DNA of 64,000 nt, from the NCBI RefSeq assembly GCF_026627255.1, contig NZ_JAPNLM010000004.1, forward strand, positions 1-64,000, in the 5' to 3' direction. Below the pieces are notes generated by a model. The model was not told the origin of the DNA, did no database searches, and saw only the letters and a program-made list of their open reading frames with translations. Source of the stretch: Streptomyces antarcticus (GTDB lineage Bacteria > Actinomycetota > Actinomycetes > Streptomycetales > Streptomycetaceae). The first letter of the stretch is position 1, and every line of letters starts with the position of its first letter. A program made the translations under genes and the position numbers. Below are positions 1 to 7,978 of the stretch, piece after piece.

Positions 1-1059
1 GATCGCCGTCAGACCCTCGCGGATGTCCTCGCCGGCGAGGTTGTCGTCCTTCTCCCGCAGGAACTTCTTCTCCCGCGCGTAACGGTTCACCAGCCCGGTC
101 AGCGCCGCACGGAAACCCTCCTCGTGCATGCCGCCGTCGTGGGTGCGAATGGTGTTGGCGAAGGAGTGGACGCTCTCGCCGAAACCGGTGTTCCACTGCA
201 TCGCGATTTCGGCGGACAGGGTTCGTCCGGGGTCGGAGGCGGAGACGGAGATGACGTGGGGGTGCACGGTCCCGGCCTTGCGGGAGTTGAGGTGGGTGAC
301 GAAGTCCGCGATGCCTCCCTCGAAGTGGTAGGCCGCCGTACGGACCTGTTGCCGCCGGTCGGCGCCGTTGCCGGCCGGTGCGGTCGGCCCGGCCGGCTCG
401 GCGGCGCCCGGCGCGGCGCGTGCGTCGGTCAGGGAGATCGTCAGGCCCTTGTTGAGGTAGGCGACTTCCCGGAAGCGGCGGGAGAGGGTCTCGAAGGAGT
501 AGTCGACGGTCTCGAAGATGCTGTCGTCGGCCCAGAAGGTGATGGTGGTGCCCGTGGCTGTGGTTGCCTCGTGCCGGGCGAGCGGGGCGGCGGGTGCGCC
601 GGCCTCGAAGTCCTGGCTCCACCGGTAACCGTCCTTGCGGACCTCCGCCGACACCCTGGTGGACAGGGCGTTGACGACGGAGAGGCCCACACCGTGCAGA
701 CCGCCGGAGACGGCGTAGCCGCCGCCGCCGAACTTGCCGCCCGCGTGCAGGACGGTGAGGACGACCTCCAGGGCCGGTCTGTCCTCGGAGGCCACGATGT
801 CGACGGGTATGCCGCGGCCGTTGTCGGCGACCCGGACGCCGCCATCGGCGAGGATCGTGACCCCGATGGTGTCGGCCACGCCGGCCAGGGCCTCGTCGAC
901 GGAGTTGTCGACTATCTCCTGCACCAGATGGTGCAGGCCGCGTTCGCCCGTCGACCCGATGTACATGCTCGGCCGCTTGCGGACCGCGTCGAGCCCGTCG
1001 AGGACGCTGATTTCGCGGGCGCCGTAGGCGGGCTCGGGGGGATTGCCGGGATCGGTCAC
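1..1059 (-). CDS. gyrB: DNA gyrase subunit B paralogue (5' part; runs off the window)
   Basis: ATPase subunit of a type II topoisomerase, which together with GyrA would introduce negative supercoils. The 353 visible codons start at a GTG with AGGAG 6 nt upstream. They hold the GHKL ATPase domain: RKRPSMYIG, the EIVDNSVDEAL helix, DNGRGIPV, and the ATP lid GGKFGGGGYAVSGGLHGVG. The transducer domain with AMQWNTGF and NTIRTHDGGMHEEGF follows. Compared with housekeeping Streptomyces GyrB as I remember it, the N-terminus and the loop near residue 235 are divergent. No recF or dnaN lies upstream, as it would at the canonical gyrB locus, so a second copy is likely. ParE is less likely from motif wording. 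The C-terminal TOPRIM domain is outside the window. Confidence 0.9.
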   Translation of the reverse strand, partial: MTDPGNPPEPAYGAREISVLDGLDAVRKRPSMYIGSTGERGLHHLVQEIVDNSVDEALAGVADTIGVTILADGGVRVADNGRGIPVDIVASEDRPALEVVLTVLHAGGKFGGGGYAVSGGLHGVGLSVVNALSTRVSAEVRKDGYRWSQDFEAGAPAAPLARHEATTATGTTITFWADDSIFETVDYSFETLSRRFREVAYLNKGLTISLTDARAAPGAAEPAGPTAPAGNGADRRQQVRTAAYHFEGGIADFVTHLNSRKAGTVHPHVISVSASDPGRTLSAEIAMQWNTGFGESVHSFANTIRTHDGGMHEEGFRAALTGLVNRYAREKKFLREKDDNLAGEDIREGLTAI

Positions 1060-1381
1060 GGAGTGCTCCTTCGGGCACAGCACGAACCGCGCTCCCGCAG
1101 GCGGGCGGGAGCGGTCCGTGGGGTGGGATGCGGCTGGACGCGCGGCGGACGGCCGGACGCGGTCGTGAACGGATGCCCGGCTCCGGGGCCGACATCCGGA
1201 CCGCCATTCTATTCAACGCGAGGCGTGTGTAGGTGAGTTGCAGGGTCAACGGCAGGCCTGGACGCCCCTGTGGTGCGACGTGAAACCATCGCCCTATCCC
1301 CCCTGAGCGAATCGGGTCTACGTGCCCCAGTGGGCGCCGTGCGGCCTTGCCGGGGTCCCTGGTGGATGGGGTGGCGCGGGT

Positions 1382-1557
1382 ATTTCGGCGGCAGGCGACG
1401 CGATCCTCTACCGGACCGGCGACCGGCTGCTGCTCGTCCTCGTCGTGTCCGTCGCCGTGGCCGCGGGCGCTCCACCTCCGCCGCCGGGAGCTCCCGCACC
1501 GCACCCTGATGGCCGCGGACGCCGTCGGGCTCGCCGTGGTCACCGTGACAGGGGTCT
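1382..1557 (+). pseudogene. Frameshifted remnant of a membrane gene (TRIC/UPF0126-like)
   Basis: Two short segments with strong coding-type third-position GC lie in different frames. Positions 1382-1471 read as DAILYRTGDRLLLVLVVSV, and about 1464-1557 read as LRRRELPHRTLMAADAVGLA ending VVTVTG. Joined, they resemble one transmembrane hairpin of the TRIC (UPF0126) channel family, where a Leu-rich helix is followed by an (F)DA(V/L)GLxxFxVTG helix. No start, no full repeat and no single open frame survives. I infer a decayed fragment; it may instead be chance composition. Confidence 0.3.
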
Positions 1558-1595
1558 GCACCTGCCCCGTCTGCGGCGCGGCACCGCCGGATCCC

Positions 1596-1601
1596 TATGC
1601 T
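1596..1601 (+). promoter_or_regulatory. Candidate -10 for leaderless GNAT mRNA
   Basis: TATGCT lies 6 nt before the ATG at 1608, and there is no Shine-Dalgarno sequence. Transcription starting at the A of the ATG would give a leaderless message. No convincing -35 was found, so this is weak. Confidence 0.3.
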
Positions 1602-1607
1602 CGCGGC

Positions 1608-2144
1608 ATGACGGCCGCCATCACCGCGCTCCCCGCCCCCGGCCTGCGCGACCACCGCGACGAACTCGCCGCCCTCCTCGTCGACGTGGTCGCCGGCGGG
1701 TCCTCGCTCGGCTTCCTCGCCGGCCTCGACCACGCGGGAGCCGCCGCCTGGTGGGACTCCCTGCTGCCCGCCGTCGAGGACGGCTCGCTCGCGCTCTGGG
1801 TCTCCCGCGCGGACGACGGCCGCCTCGACGGCACCGTCAGCTGGTACCGGGAGTCCAAGCCCAACGGCCGCCACCGGGCCGAGCTGCGCAAGCTGATGGT
1901 CCACCCGGCGGCCCGCGGCCGCGGCACCGCCCGCGCGCTGCTCGCCGAGGCCGAGGCGGCCGCCGCCCGCGCCGGGGTGCTGCTGCTGTTCCTGGACACC
2001 GAGACGGGCAGCGCCGCCGAGCGCGTCTACCGCTCCGCCGGCTGGACCGAGGCCGGCACGATCCCGGACTACGCCACCGGCCCGGACGGCCGCCTGCACC
2101 CCACCACCCTCTACTACAAGAGGCCGCGGGGCGCCGCAGGGTGA
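1608..2144 (+). CDS. GNAT family N-acetyltransferase
   Basis: Predicted acetyl-CoA-dependent acetyltransferase of 178 residues; substrate unknown. The acetyl-CoA binding motif A is clear: LRKLMVHPAARGRGTARALL (V-H-P-x6-G-x-A), followed by an AEAEAAAARAG helix, LLLFLDTETGSAAERVYRSAGW (motif B, about residues 123-144), and a C-terminal YYKRP. The frame stays open upstream, but the ATG at 1608 begins the recognisable fold. No ribosome-binding site precedes it. A TATGCT hexamer ends 6 nt before the ATG, so the message may be leaderless. It stands alone, between the gyrB paralogue and the first tyrosinase pair. Confidence 0.82.
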   Translation: MTAAITALPAPGLRDHRDELAALLVDVVAGGSSLGFLAGLDHAGAAAWWDSLLPAVEDGSLALWVSRADDGRLDGTVSWYRESKPNGRHRAELRKLMVHPAARGRGTARALLAEAEAAAARAGVLLLFLDTETGSAAERVYRSAGWTEAGTIPDYATGPDGRLHPTTLYYKRPRGAAG

Positions 2145-2203
2145 CCTCGCCCGCCGCGCCGCGTTAGACCCATCGGCGCCGGCCACCGAGCGAGGGAGAC
2201 CGT

Positions 2204-2572
2204 ATGTCCGCAGCATCCGCCGCCGTACCAGTGACCCGCCGCGCGGTCCTGCGCACGGCCTTCACCGCTGCCGTGCTCGCCGGGACGGCCGCGGCCCTGG
2301 GGCCCGTACTGCGCTCCCGGCGGCCCCGCCAGACACTCACCCCGGCGCCGCTCGCCGAGGAGACGTACCGCGGCCGGCACATCGCCGTGGACCGGGCCGG
2401 GGTCCGCATCGACGGGCGTCCGCTGCACGTGATGCGCCGCGCGGACGGCAGCTACCTCAGCGGCGTCAACCACTTCCAGTCCTATCCGACGCGCCTGGAA
2501 CTGGCCCGCGCCGCCGTCGACGAACTGGGCTCCGCCCAGCTGGCGCTGGCGTCCGCCCCGCACCACGGCTGA
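2204..2572 (+). CDS. melD1: Tyrosinase co-factor (caddie) protein, MelC1/MelD1 type
   Basis: Small copper-delivery and export partner of tyrosinase, 122 residues. The ATG at 2204 has GAGGGAG upstream. The N-terminus carries a twin-arginine motif (VTRRAVLRTAF) and a hydrophobic stretch (about residues 18-32) typical of Tat signals. The mature part has the MelC1 pattern ETYRGRHIAV, IDGRPLHVMRRADGSYLSGVN and a C-terminal LARAAVDELG helix. In characterised MelC systems the caddie loads Cu into apo-tyrosinase and carries it through the Tat pathway. The tyrosinase gene follows after 16 bp, so the two form an operon. The melC1 copy at 20634-21032 is a divergent paralogue. The melD symbol is by analogy with species that have two such operons. 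Confidence 0.85.
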   Translation: MSAASAAVPVTRRAVLRTAFTAAVLAGTAAALGPVLRSRRPRQTLTPAPLAEETYRGRHIAVDRAGVRIDGRPLHVMRRADGSYLSGVNHFQSYPTRLELARAAVDELGSAQLALASAPHHG

Positions 2573-2588
2573 GGCGAGGAGTCCCGAC

Positions 2589-3452
2589 GTGTACACCCGG
2601 CAGAACCAGAAGGACCTGACCAGCGCGCAGAAGAAGCGGTTCACGGCGGCCGTGCTGGAGCTGAAGCGCGACGGCACCTATGACGCCTTCGTGCGCACCC
2701 ACGACAAGTTCTTCGTTCCCGACCGGGACCGGAAACTGCGCGTCGGGCACATGTCCCCGTCGTTCTTCCCCTGGCACCGGCGCTACCTGCTGGAGTTCGA
2801 GAAGCAACTGCGGGCCGTCGACCCCGGCGTCTCGATCCCGTACTGGGACTGGACCACCGACACCAGCCCCGTCTCCTCGCTCTGGGCCGACGACTTCCTC
2901 GGCGGAACCGGCCGGACCGCCGACCGGCAGGTGATGACCGGTCCGTTCGCCTACGACAAAGGCAACTGGACGGTGACCGTGGGCATCACGGAGTCCCGCT
3001 TCCTCACCCGCAACCTGGGCCGCCCGCAGAACCCGATCGCCCTGCCCACGCCGGCCGAACTCCAGTGGGCCGTCGACGACCCGGTCTACGACGTCGCGCC
3101 GTGGGACTCCACGGCCACGGGAGGCGGATTCCGCAACAAGCTGGAGGGCTGGGCCGCGCCCAGGAGCGAGCGGTGGCGCAACCACAACAAGGTCCACCAG
3201 TGGATCGGCGGGCACATGACGGGCGGTACGGCGCCCAACGACCCCGCCTTCTGGCTGCACCACGCCTTCGTGGACCTGATCTGGGACCGCTGGCAGCGCA
3301 AGCACCCCCGATCCGGATACCTCCCGGCCGTGCCCCCCTCCCTCGGCGACCCGCAGCGCGGCCGGGTGATCGCGCTCGACGAGCCGATGCCCCCGTGGGA
3401 CGTCACCCCCCGCGAGCTGCTCGGCCACGACGGCCTCTACCGCTACGCGTGA
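2589..3452 (+). CDS. melD2: Tyrosinase (type-3 copper monooxygenase), MelC2/MelD2 type
   Basis: Oxidises monophenols to o-diphenols and o-quinones, as in melanin formation. Length is 287 residues, GTG start. All six type-3 copper histidines are visible. The CuA ligands are His38, His54 and His63 (RTHDKF, VGHMSPSFF, PWHRRY); the CuB set lies in NHNKVHQW and FWLHHAFVD. Also present are YWDWTTD and NDPAFW. It has no signal peptide, which fits piggy-back export with the upstream caddie. Relative to the MelC2 at 19789-20637 it carries extra residues before CuB and a different C-terminus, so it is a separate subfamily. A strong hairpin follows at 3470. Confidence 0.93.
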   Translation: MYTRQNQKDLTSAQKKRFTAAVLELKRDGTYDAFVRTHDKFFVPDRDRKLRVGHMSPSFFPWHRRYLLEFEKQLRAVDPGVSIPYWDWTTDTSPVSSLWADDFLGGTGRTADRQVMTGPFAYDKGNWTVTVGITESRFLTRNLGRPQNPIALPTPAELQWAVDDPVYDVAPWDSTATGGGFRNKLEGWAAPRSERWRNHNKVHQWIGGHMTGGTAPNDPAFWLHHAFVDLIWDRWQRKHPRSGYLPAVPPSLGDPQRGRVIALDEPMPPWDVTPRELLGHDGLYRYA

Positions 3453-3469
3453 GAGGAAGACAGCAAGGG

Positions 3470-3499
3470 AAGGGCCCCCGCCACACGGCGGGGGCCCTT
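3470..3499. terminator. Intrinsic terminator, bidirectional
   Basis: A perfect 13-bp stem (AAGGGCCCCCGCC, loop ACAC, GGCGGGGGCCCTT) lies between the convergent tyrosinase and chaplin genes. Confidence 0.85.
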
Positions 3500-3535
3500 C
3501 GTCGATCAGTCGATCCGACGATCGGTGAGCGGTGT

Positions 3536-3826
3536 TCAGCCGCCGTAGCCCTCGGTGTGGTGCTCGGTGTGCTTCTCGCCACCGCCCGACTGGTTGACGC
3601 AGGTGTTGCCGAACGCCGGGTTGAGCAGGGCGATCACGTTCACGGTGTTGCCGCAGACGTTGACCGGGACGTGCACCGGGACCTGGAGCAGGTTGCCCGA
3701 GAGGACACCGGGGGAGCCGACCGCCGCACCGTGCGCTCCGGCGTCGGCGACTGCCAGACCCGCGCCGGCGGCCATGGCGCTACCGGCGACAGCGGTGATG
3801 GCGACTGCCTTCGCGATACGCGACAT
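3536..3826 (-). CDS. Short chaplin
   Basis: Secreted amphipathic surface protein that assembles into amyloid-like films on aerial hyphae and spores. Of 96 residues, the first 28 or so form a Sec signal peptide (RIAKAVAITAVAGSAMAAG, ending AVADA). The chaplin domain follows: residues about 36-80 with GSPGVLSGN, PVHVPVNVCGNTVNVI and LLNPAFGNTC, including the cysteine pair C58 and C76. AGGAGAT precedes the ATG at 3826; the longer upstream frame lacks coding character. There is no sorting signal, so this is a short, ChpE/ChpH-like chaplin. The C-terminal tail GEKHTEHHTEGYGG is histidine-rich, which is unusual for the family. Confidence 0.92.
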   Translation of the reverse strand: MSRIAKAVAITAVAGSAMAAGAGLAVADAGAHGAAVGSPGVLSGNLLQVPVHVPVNVCGNTVNVIALLNPAFGNTCVNQSGGGEKHTEHHTEGYGG

Positions 3827-3855
3827 CAAGATCTCCTCGTGAGAAATGTGGGGCA

Positions 3856-3870
3856 CCGCAGAATCTGCGG
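3856..3870. promoter_or_regulatory. Palindrome upstream of the chaplin gene
   Basis: CCGCAGA-A-TCTGCGG is a perfect inverted repeat of two 7-bp arms, 30-44 bp upstream of the chaplin ATG. It is a candidate regulator site; no known developmental regulator consensus matches it clearly. Confidence 0.4.
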
Positions 3871-3923
3871 CGTTTGACATGGCATACAACGCAGGGATGG
3901 CCAAGGGGTCACGGTTCCTGCGC

Positions 3924-4322
3924 CTACCCGGTGACGGAGAAGCGGACGGACGCGAAGTACGGCCGCACCTGTGTGACGGCCCCGGGGCGCAGGACCTCCA
4001 CGACCCGGCCCGCACAGCCCGGCTCCCGGTAGAGGGTCGCCGTACCCCGCGTGTGGTTCGTGACGGCCCGGGCGCCGCCGCCCTCCGCCTCGACGCAGCC
4101 CTTCGGCGCGGTCAGCCCGTGCACCCGGTCGTCTTGGCCGAGGTACTGGAAGTCCGGCCCGGCGGCGGCCCGGGCCGGGCCGCCGGCCAGCGCGGCGGCC
4201 GCCAGCAGCAGGACGGGCACCGCCCCGGCGCGGACGGGGCCGCGCGCGGTGGGGTGGATTCGCAGGAGTCGTACGAGGGGTCGCACGAGAGGTCGCATGA
4301 GGGATCGCATGAGGGATCGCAT
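3924..4322 (-). CDS. Small secreted protein, peptidase-inhibitor I36 / crystallin-like
   Basis: About 132 residues if started at the ATG at 4322; the frame is open to 4403 and no start has a clear ribosome-binding site. An unusually arginine-rich N-terminus is followed by a hydrophobic segment (AVPVLLLAAAALAGG) and an Ala-x-Ala cleavage region, so export is expected. The mature part contains CVEAEGGG, RGTATLYREPGCAGRV, LRPGAVTQVRPYFASVRF. The pattern Y-x4-C-x-G-x4-L-x-PG...SVRF resembles the beta/gamma-crystallin-like I36 family of small secreted proteins. Function is unproven. The first codons come from a 12-bp tandem repeat. Confidence 0.6.
   Translation of the reverse strand: MRSLMRSLMRPLVRPLVRLLRIHPTARGPVRAGAVPVLLLAAAALAGGPARAAAGPDFQYLGQDDRVHGLTAPKGCVEAEGGGARAVTNHTRGTATLYREPGCAGRVVEVLRPGAVTQVRPYFASVRFSVTG
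4275..4322. repeat. 12-bp tandem repeat, four units
   Basis: Units GAGGGGTCGCAC, GAGAGGTCGCAT, GAGGGATCGCAT and GAGGGATCGCAT run head to tail. On the minus strand they encode MRSLMRSLMRPLVRPL at the start of the secreted protein. They keep frame, so copy-number change would only lengthen the N-region. Confidence 0.8.
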
Positions 4323-4435
4323 GCCGGACCAACCGGGGCGCGCCCGGACACGGTCACGCCTTGTCACCTGTGGTACGGCTGTGCGAACGTGCGCGGACCA
4401 CACCTGTGCGGAGCGACCGATTCCAGGAGGACGAG

Positions 4436-5986
4436 ATGGGCGCAGCGGGCGGCGCGGACACCGGACCCGGCGGCGACGGACCCGGCGGCGACGGATCCCG
4501 CGGCGGCGGGTCCCGGCCCCGGGTCAGGACCCGGTACGGCCTCGTGGAGGGGCGGACCGGCGCCGCGGGGACCGCCGTGTTCCGGGGGATCCCGTACGCC
4601 GCGCCGCCCGTCGGAGCGCTCCGCTTCGCGGCGCCCGCGCCCCCGGCCCCCTGGGACGGCGTACGCGACGCGGGCGCCTTCGGCCCCACCGCGCCCAAGG
4701 TGCCCTACCCGGACACCTTCGCCGCGTTGCTGCCCGACCCGGAGATCCCCGGGGACGACTGCCTCGGCGTCAACGTGTGGACCCCCGATCCGGCGCCGGT
4801 CGCCCGGCTGCCCGTCATGGTGTGGATCCACGGCGGGGCGCACACCCGCGGCTCCTCCGCCGTCCCGGTCTACGACGGCTCGGCCTTCGCCCGCGACGGG
4901 GTCGTGCTGGTCTCCTTCAACTTCCGTCTCGGCGTGCTCGGTTACGGGCTCTTCCCGGACGCCCCCGCCAACCGCGGCCTGCTCGACCAGATCGCCGCCC
5001 TGGAATGGGTCCGGGACAACATCGCGGCCTTCGGCGGCGATCCCGGCCGCGTCACCGTCTTCGGCGAGTCCGCGGGTGCCATCAGCATCGGCGCCCTGCT
5101 CGCCGCCCCCCGCGCCGCCGGGCTCTTCGCCCGGGCCGTCCTGCAGAGCGGCGCCCCCGAGGTGCTGCCCCGCGACGGGGTGCGCACCATGGTCCGGCGG
5201 ATGGCGTCCCTGCTCAAGACGCCGGCCACCGCCGTGGCGTTCGCCGCCACCCCCCTCCCGGCCCTGCTCGCCGCGCAGGGCGCCGTGCTGCGCCGGTCCG
5301 GGCCGCTGCTGGGCGGACCGGCCTTCGGCCTGGTCGCGGACCCGGACACGCTGCCGCAGGACCCCCTCGACGCCCTGACCGGCCGGGGCGCCTCCGGGGA
5401 CGTGCCCCTGCTGGCGGGCTGGACCCGGGAGGAGTACCGGCTCTGGCTGGCCCCCACGGGAGGGATGCGGCTTCTCGACCGGATGGGTCCGGCCGCCGTG
5501 GAGCTGGCGCGCCTGCGCGCCGGCCAGGACCGGGCCGCCGTACGGCGGTTGCGCGCCGTCCTGCCCGGTGCGAGCCCGGCCGAGCTCGCCGGGCAGCTGC
5601 TCACCGACCGGCTGCTGCGCGACCCGCTGCGGCGGCTCGCGGGTGCGCGGCGGAGCGCGCCGAGCTTCCTGTACGAGTTCGCCTGGCCCTCGGGCGTACC
5701 AGGCCTCGGCTCCTGCCACGCGCTGGAGCTGGGCTTCGTGTTCGACACCCTCGACGTGCCGGAGTCCGCCTGGCTGGCCGGCCCGGACGCCCCGCGGGAG
5801 CTGGCGCGGGAGATGCACGCGGCCTGGGTGCGCTTCGCGCTCACCGGCGACCCGGGATGGGAGCCGTGGAACGGCAGCGGCCCGCCGAAGGTGTTCGGCG
5901 GGCCGGAGCGGGAGCCGGCGTCGGCGGTCGGGGCGCCGCCGCGCGGGACCTGCGGGGCGGACGCTACTCCACCGGTCCTTCCATGA
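4436..5986 (+). CDS. Type-B carboxylesterase (COesterase family)
   Basis: Alpha/beta hydrolase of 516 residues that would cleave carboxylic esters. The ATG at 4436 has AGGAGG just upstream. The start region is Gly/Asp-rich low complexity, with no clear signal peptide. Diagnostic motifs: VEGRTGAAGTAVFRGIPYAA at the N-terminal entry strand; DDCLGVNVWTP; the oxyanion loop VWIHGGAHTRG; nucleophile Ser212 in FGESAGA; a probable acid Glu in AGWTREEYRLW; and His in GSCHALELGFVF. The length is normal for the family. It converges on and overlaps by 23 bp the 3' fragment of the disrupted esterase on the other strand. Confidence 0.9.
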   Translation: MGAAGGADTGPGGDGPGGDGSRGGGSRPRVRTRYGLVEGRTGAAGTAVFRGIPYAAPPVGALRFAAPAPPAPWDGVRDAGAFGPTAPKVPYPDTFAALLPDPEIPGDDCLGVNVWTPDPAPVARLPVMVWIHGGAHTRGSSAVPVYDGSAFARDGVVLVSFNFRLGVLGYGLFPDAPANRGLLDQIAALEWVRDNIAAFGGDPGRVTVFGESAGAISIGALLAAPRAAGLFARAVLQSGAPEVLPRDGVRTMVRRMASLLKTPATAVAFAATPLPALLAAQGAVLRRSGPLLGGPAFGLVADPDTLPQDPLDALTGRGASGDVPLLAGWTREEYRLWLAPTGGMRLLDRMGPAAVELARLRAGQDRAAVRRLRAVLPGASPAELAGQLLTDRLLRDPLRRLAGARRSAPSFLYEFAWPSGVPGLGSCHALELGFVFDTLDVPESAWLAGPDAPRELAREMHAAWVRFALTGDPGWEPWNGSGPPKVFGGPEREPASAVGAPPRGTCGADATPPVLP

Positions 5987-6226
5987 CCTTGCTGATCTCC
6001 TGGATGGGGCCCTCGCCCATGTTCGGGACGTAGGTCTTGGCGTTGTGCTGGCCGCCCTTGATGACCCTCAGGGTCGTGTGGACCGGCCCCTTGCCGTACG
6101 TGGCGATGAACTTCTGCACGTCGGGCAGGGTCTTCTTGTTGTTCTCGCTGTCTCCCACCTGGAAGGCGAGGTAGACATCGGGACCCTTGCTGTCGATGAG
6201 CTGCTTCGCCAGCAGTTCCGGGTTGT
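5964..6226 (-). pseudogene. 3' fragment of esterase gene split by IS21 element
   Basis: Encodes the last 86 or so residues of a putative esterase: PELLAKQLIDSKG, VYLAFQVGDSENNKK, and IKGGQHNAKTYVPN with the likely catalytic His, ending VMEGPVE. Upstream it runs straight into the left end of the IS. An ATG inside the IS end (6261-6263) creates a 99-codon open frame, but its first dozen codons are IS sequence. Joining this piece to the fragment at 8982-9995 across one copy of the GTTGT duplication restores a continuous frame (...KAENN|PELLA...). The gene was therefore intact before insertion. Confidence 0.88.
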
Positions 6227-6231
6227 TGAGA

Positions 6232-6300
6232 GCGGACAGCGCAAGATCCTTGTAGGCGGACATTTTGGATCCCGCTTGGCGGACAGCTGATCTCCCTGTC
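6232..6300. repeat. Left-end repeat array of the IS21 element (L1-L3)
   Basis: GCGGACA starts at 6232, 6256 and 6279. The third copy extends as GCGGACAGCTGATCTCCCTG. These are the presumed transposase binding sites. Confidence 0.85.
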
Positions 6301-6406
6301 GGTACGGCCGTTCGTGTGCTTTCGAACCCAGGTACCGAACTGGTGATCCCTCCGGGGGTTTGCTCGCTGGTGTGAGGACAACGAGCTGGACCGCGCCGGA
6401 GGGACC

Positions 6407-7972
6407 GTGAAGAAGTCTTGCAGGGAGATCATGGAAATCTACGAGGCCCTGGACGCCACCGGGTGTGCGCATTCGGCTGCCCAACTGGCCGGGGTCGACC
6501 CGAAGACCGTCCGCAGGTACGCACGGATGAGGGACACCGGTCAGCCATCTGACGCACCGGTGATGCGGCCGAAGCTGATCGACCCGTTCCTTCCCAAGAT
6601 CGAGGAATGGGTGGAACGTTCGCAAGGCAAGGCCCGCGCGGACAAGCTCCACGAGCGCCTGGTGCTGCTGGGGTTCACCGGCGATGAACGCACCACGCGC
6701 CGGGCGGTGGCGGTCGCCAAGGGCCGCTGGGAGGCAGGGCACCGCAGAACGTATCGCCCATGGATCACCGAGCCGGGGCTGTGGGTCCAATTCGACTGGG
6801 GATGGGGCCCGAAAGTCCCTGGTCCCGGCGGCGGTGCGCCCCGCGTGACACTGCTGTTCTGCGCATGGCTGGCCTGGTCCAGGTTCCGGGTGGTGATCCC
6901 GGTCTGGGACCGGACCCTGCCCACGCTGATCTCCTGCGTCGACTCGATGCTGCGGGCGATCGGCGGAGTGCCGACCTATGCGCTGACCGACAACGAGAAG
7001 ACGGTGACCATCGACAGGGTCGCCGGTGTCGCGGTCCGCCACCCCCAAATCGTGGCCGCGGGACGGCACTACGGCCTTCAAGTACATACGTGTGTGCCGT
7101 TCGACCCCGAATCGAAGGGCGGCAGCGAGGCCACGGTCCGCGTCGCGAAGGCCGACCTGGTGCCCACCGACGCCAACCTGCGGCCCGCCTACGACTCGTT
7201 CGCCGAACTGCGCGGGGCCTGCGCGATCTTCTGCCAACAGGTCAACAACCGGGTCCACCGTGAGACCGGCCGGGCCCCTTCCACCATGCTCGACATCGAG
7301 CGCACCCGCCTGCACGCGCTGCCCGCCGGCCCGCACACCCTCGCACTGGGCGAGTCGAGGCAGGTGCTGCGGGACCAGACGGTGCGCTTCGGGTCGGTGC
7401 GCTACTCGACCCCGCCCGGACTGGTCGGCCAGGAAGCGTGGGTGCGCGTCGACGGCGACGAGCTCGTCGTGGTCTGCGACCTGTCCCAGCTCGCCCACCG
7501 CCCCGAGTGGATGCAGGGCCCGGCCGGCCTGGCCGAGGTCGCCCGGCACCAGATCGCCCTGCCCGGGCGTCCGGTCATCGACACCGCCCATTACCCCGAC
7601 CACCCCCAGGAGATGGACGGGTCCCCGCGCCCGCCCAAGGTCAAGCCCGGCAACGACGCCGAGGAAGCCTTCCTGGCACTGGGCCCCGGGGCGAAGTCCT
7701 GGCTGATCGAGGCCGCCGCGGCCGGAACCACCCGGATCCGGGTCAAGATGGCGGGCGCCGTCGAGCTCGCCGCCCTGGTCGGCACCGCCGAAGTCGACCT
7801 CTCACTCGGACTGGCGGCCATCAACCGGCGCTTCGCCGAGGGCGACCTGATGTCCATCGTCCAGCACCGCAAAGAGGCCGCCCGCCCCGCCGACCTGGTC
7901 GTCGCCGACGAGGCACACTCCGCGCAGCCCGGCACCGGCGCCTGGTCCGACTTCGGCCGCCCCGCCACCTGA
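6407..7972 (+). CDS. istA: IS21-family transposase IstA
   Basis: DDE transposase of 521 residues. The GTG at 6407 has GGAGGGACC upstream. An N-terminal helix-turn-helix (EIYEALDATGCAHSAAQLAG, DPKTVRRY) is followed by the integrase catalytic core. The three acidic residues are readable: Asp in VQFDWGWGP, Asp in YALTDNEKTV, and Glu in DPESKGGSEATVRVAK. The C-terminal half has the IstA-typical VRFGSVRYSTPPGLVG strand region. It works with the IstB ATPase encoded downstream. The length is normal and no frameshift is seen. Confidence 0.95.
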   Translation: MKKSCREIMEIYEALDATGCAHSAAQLAGVDPKTVRRYARMRDTGQPSDAPVMRPKLIDPFLPKIEEWVERSQGKARADKLHERLVLLGFTGDERTTRRAVAVAKGRWEAGHRRTYRPWITEPGLWVQFDWGWGPKVPGPGGGAPRVTLLFCAWLAWSRFRVVIPVWDRTLPTLISCVDSMLRAIGGVPTYALTDNEKTVTIDRVAGVAVRHPQIVAAGRHYGLQVHTCVPFDPESKGGSEATVRVAKADLVPTDANLRPAYDSFAELRGACAIFCQQVNNRVHRETGRAPSTMLDIERTRLHALPAGPHTLALGESRQVLRDQTVRFGSVRYSTPPGLVGQEAWVRVDGDELVVVCDLSQLAHRPEWMQGPAGLAEVARHQIALPGRPVIDTAHYPDHPQEMDGSPRPPKVKPGNDAEEAFLALGPGAKSWLIEAAAAGTTRIRVKMAGAVELAALVGTAEVDLSLGLAAINRRFAEGDLMSIVQHRKEAARPADLVVADEAHSAQPGTGAWSDFGRPAT

Positions 7973-7978
7973 TCCCCC

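Noticed and set aside
124..1236. Long plus-strand frame opposite the gyrB paralogue
   Set aside because: Antisense shadow of a clearly homologous GHKL ATPase; Gly/Val/Asp-rich composition with no motif.
1209..2216. 335-codon minus-strand frame opposite the GNAT
   Set aside because: GNAT motif A and B are on the plus strand; the minus frame is Arg/Gly/Ala shadow.
4942..6432. 496-codon minus-strand frame across the carboxylesterase
   Set aside because: Shadow frame; Arg/Ser/Pro-rich, while the opposite strand has a full esterase with catalytic motifs.
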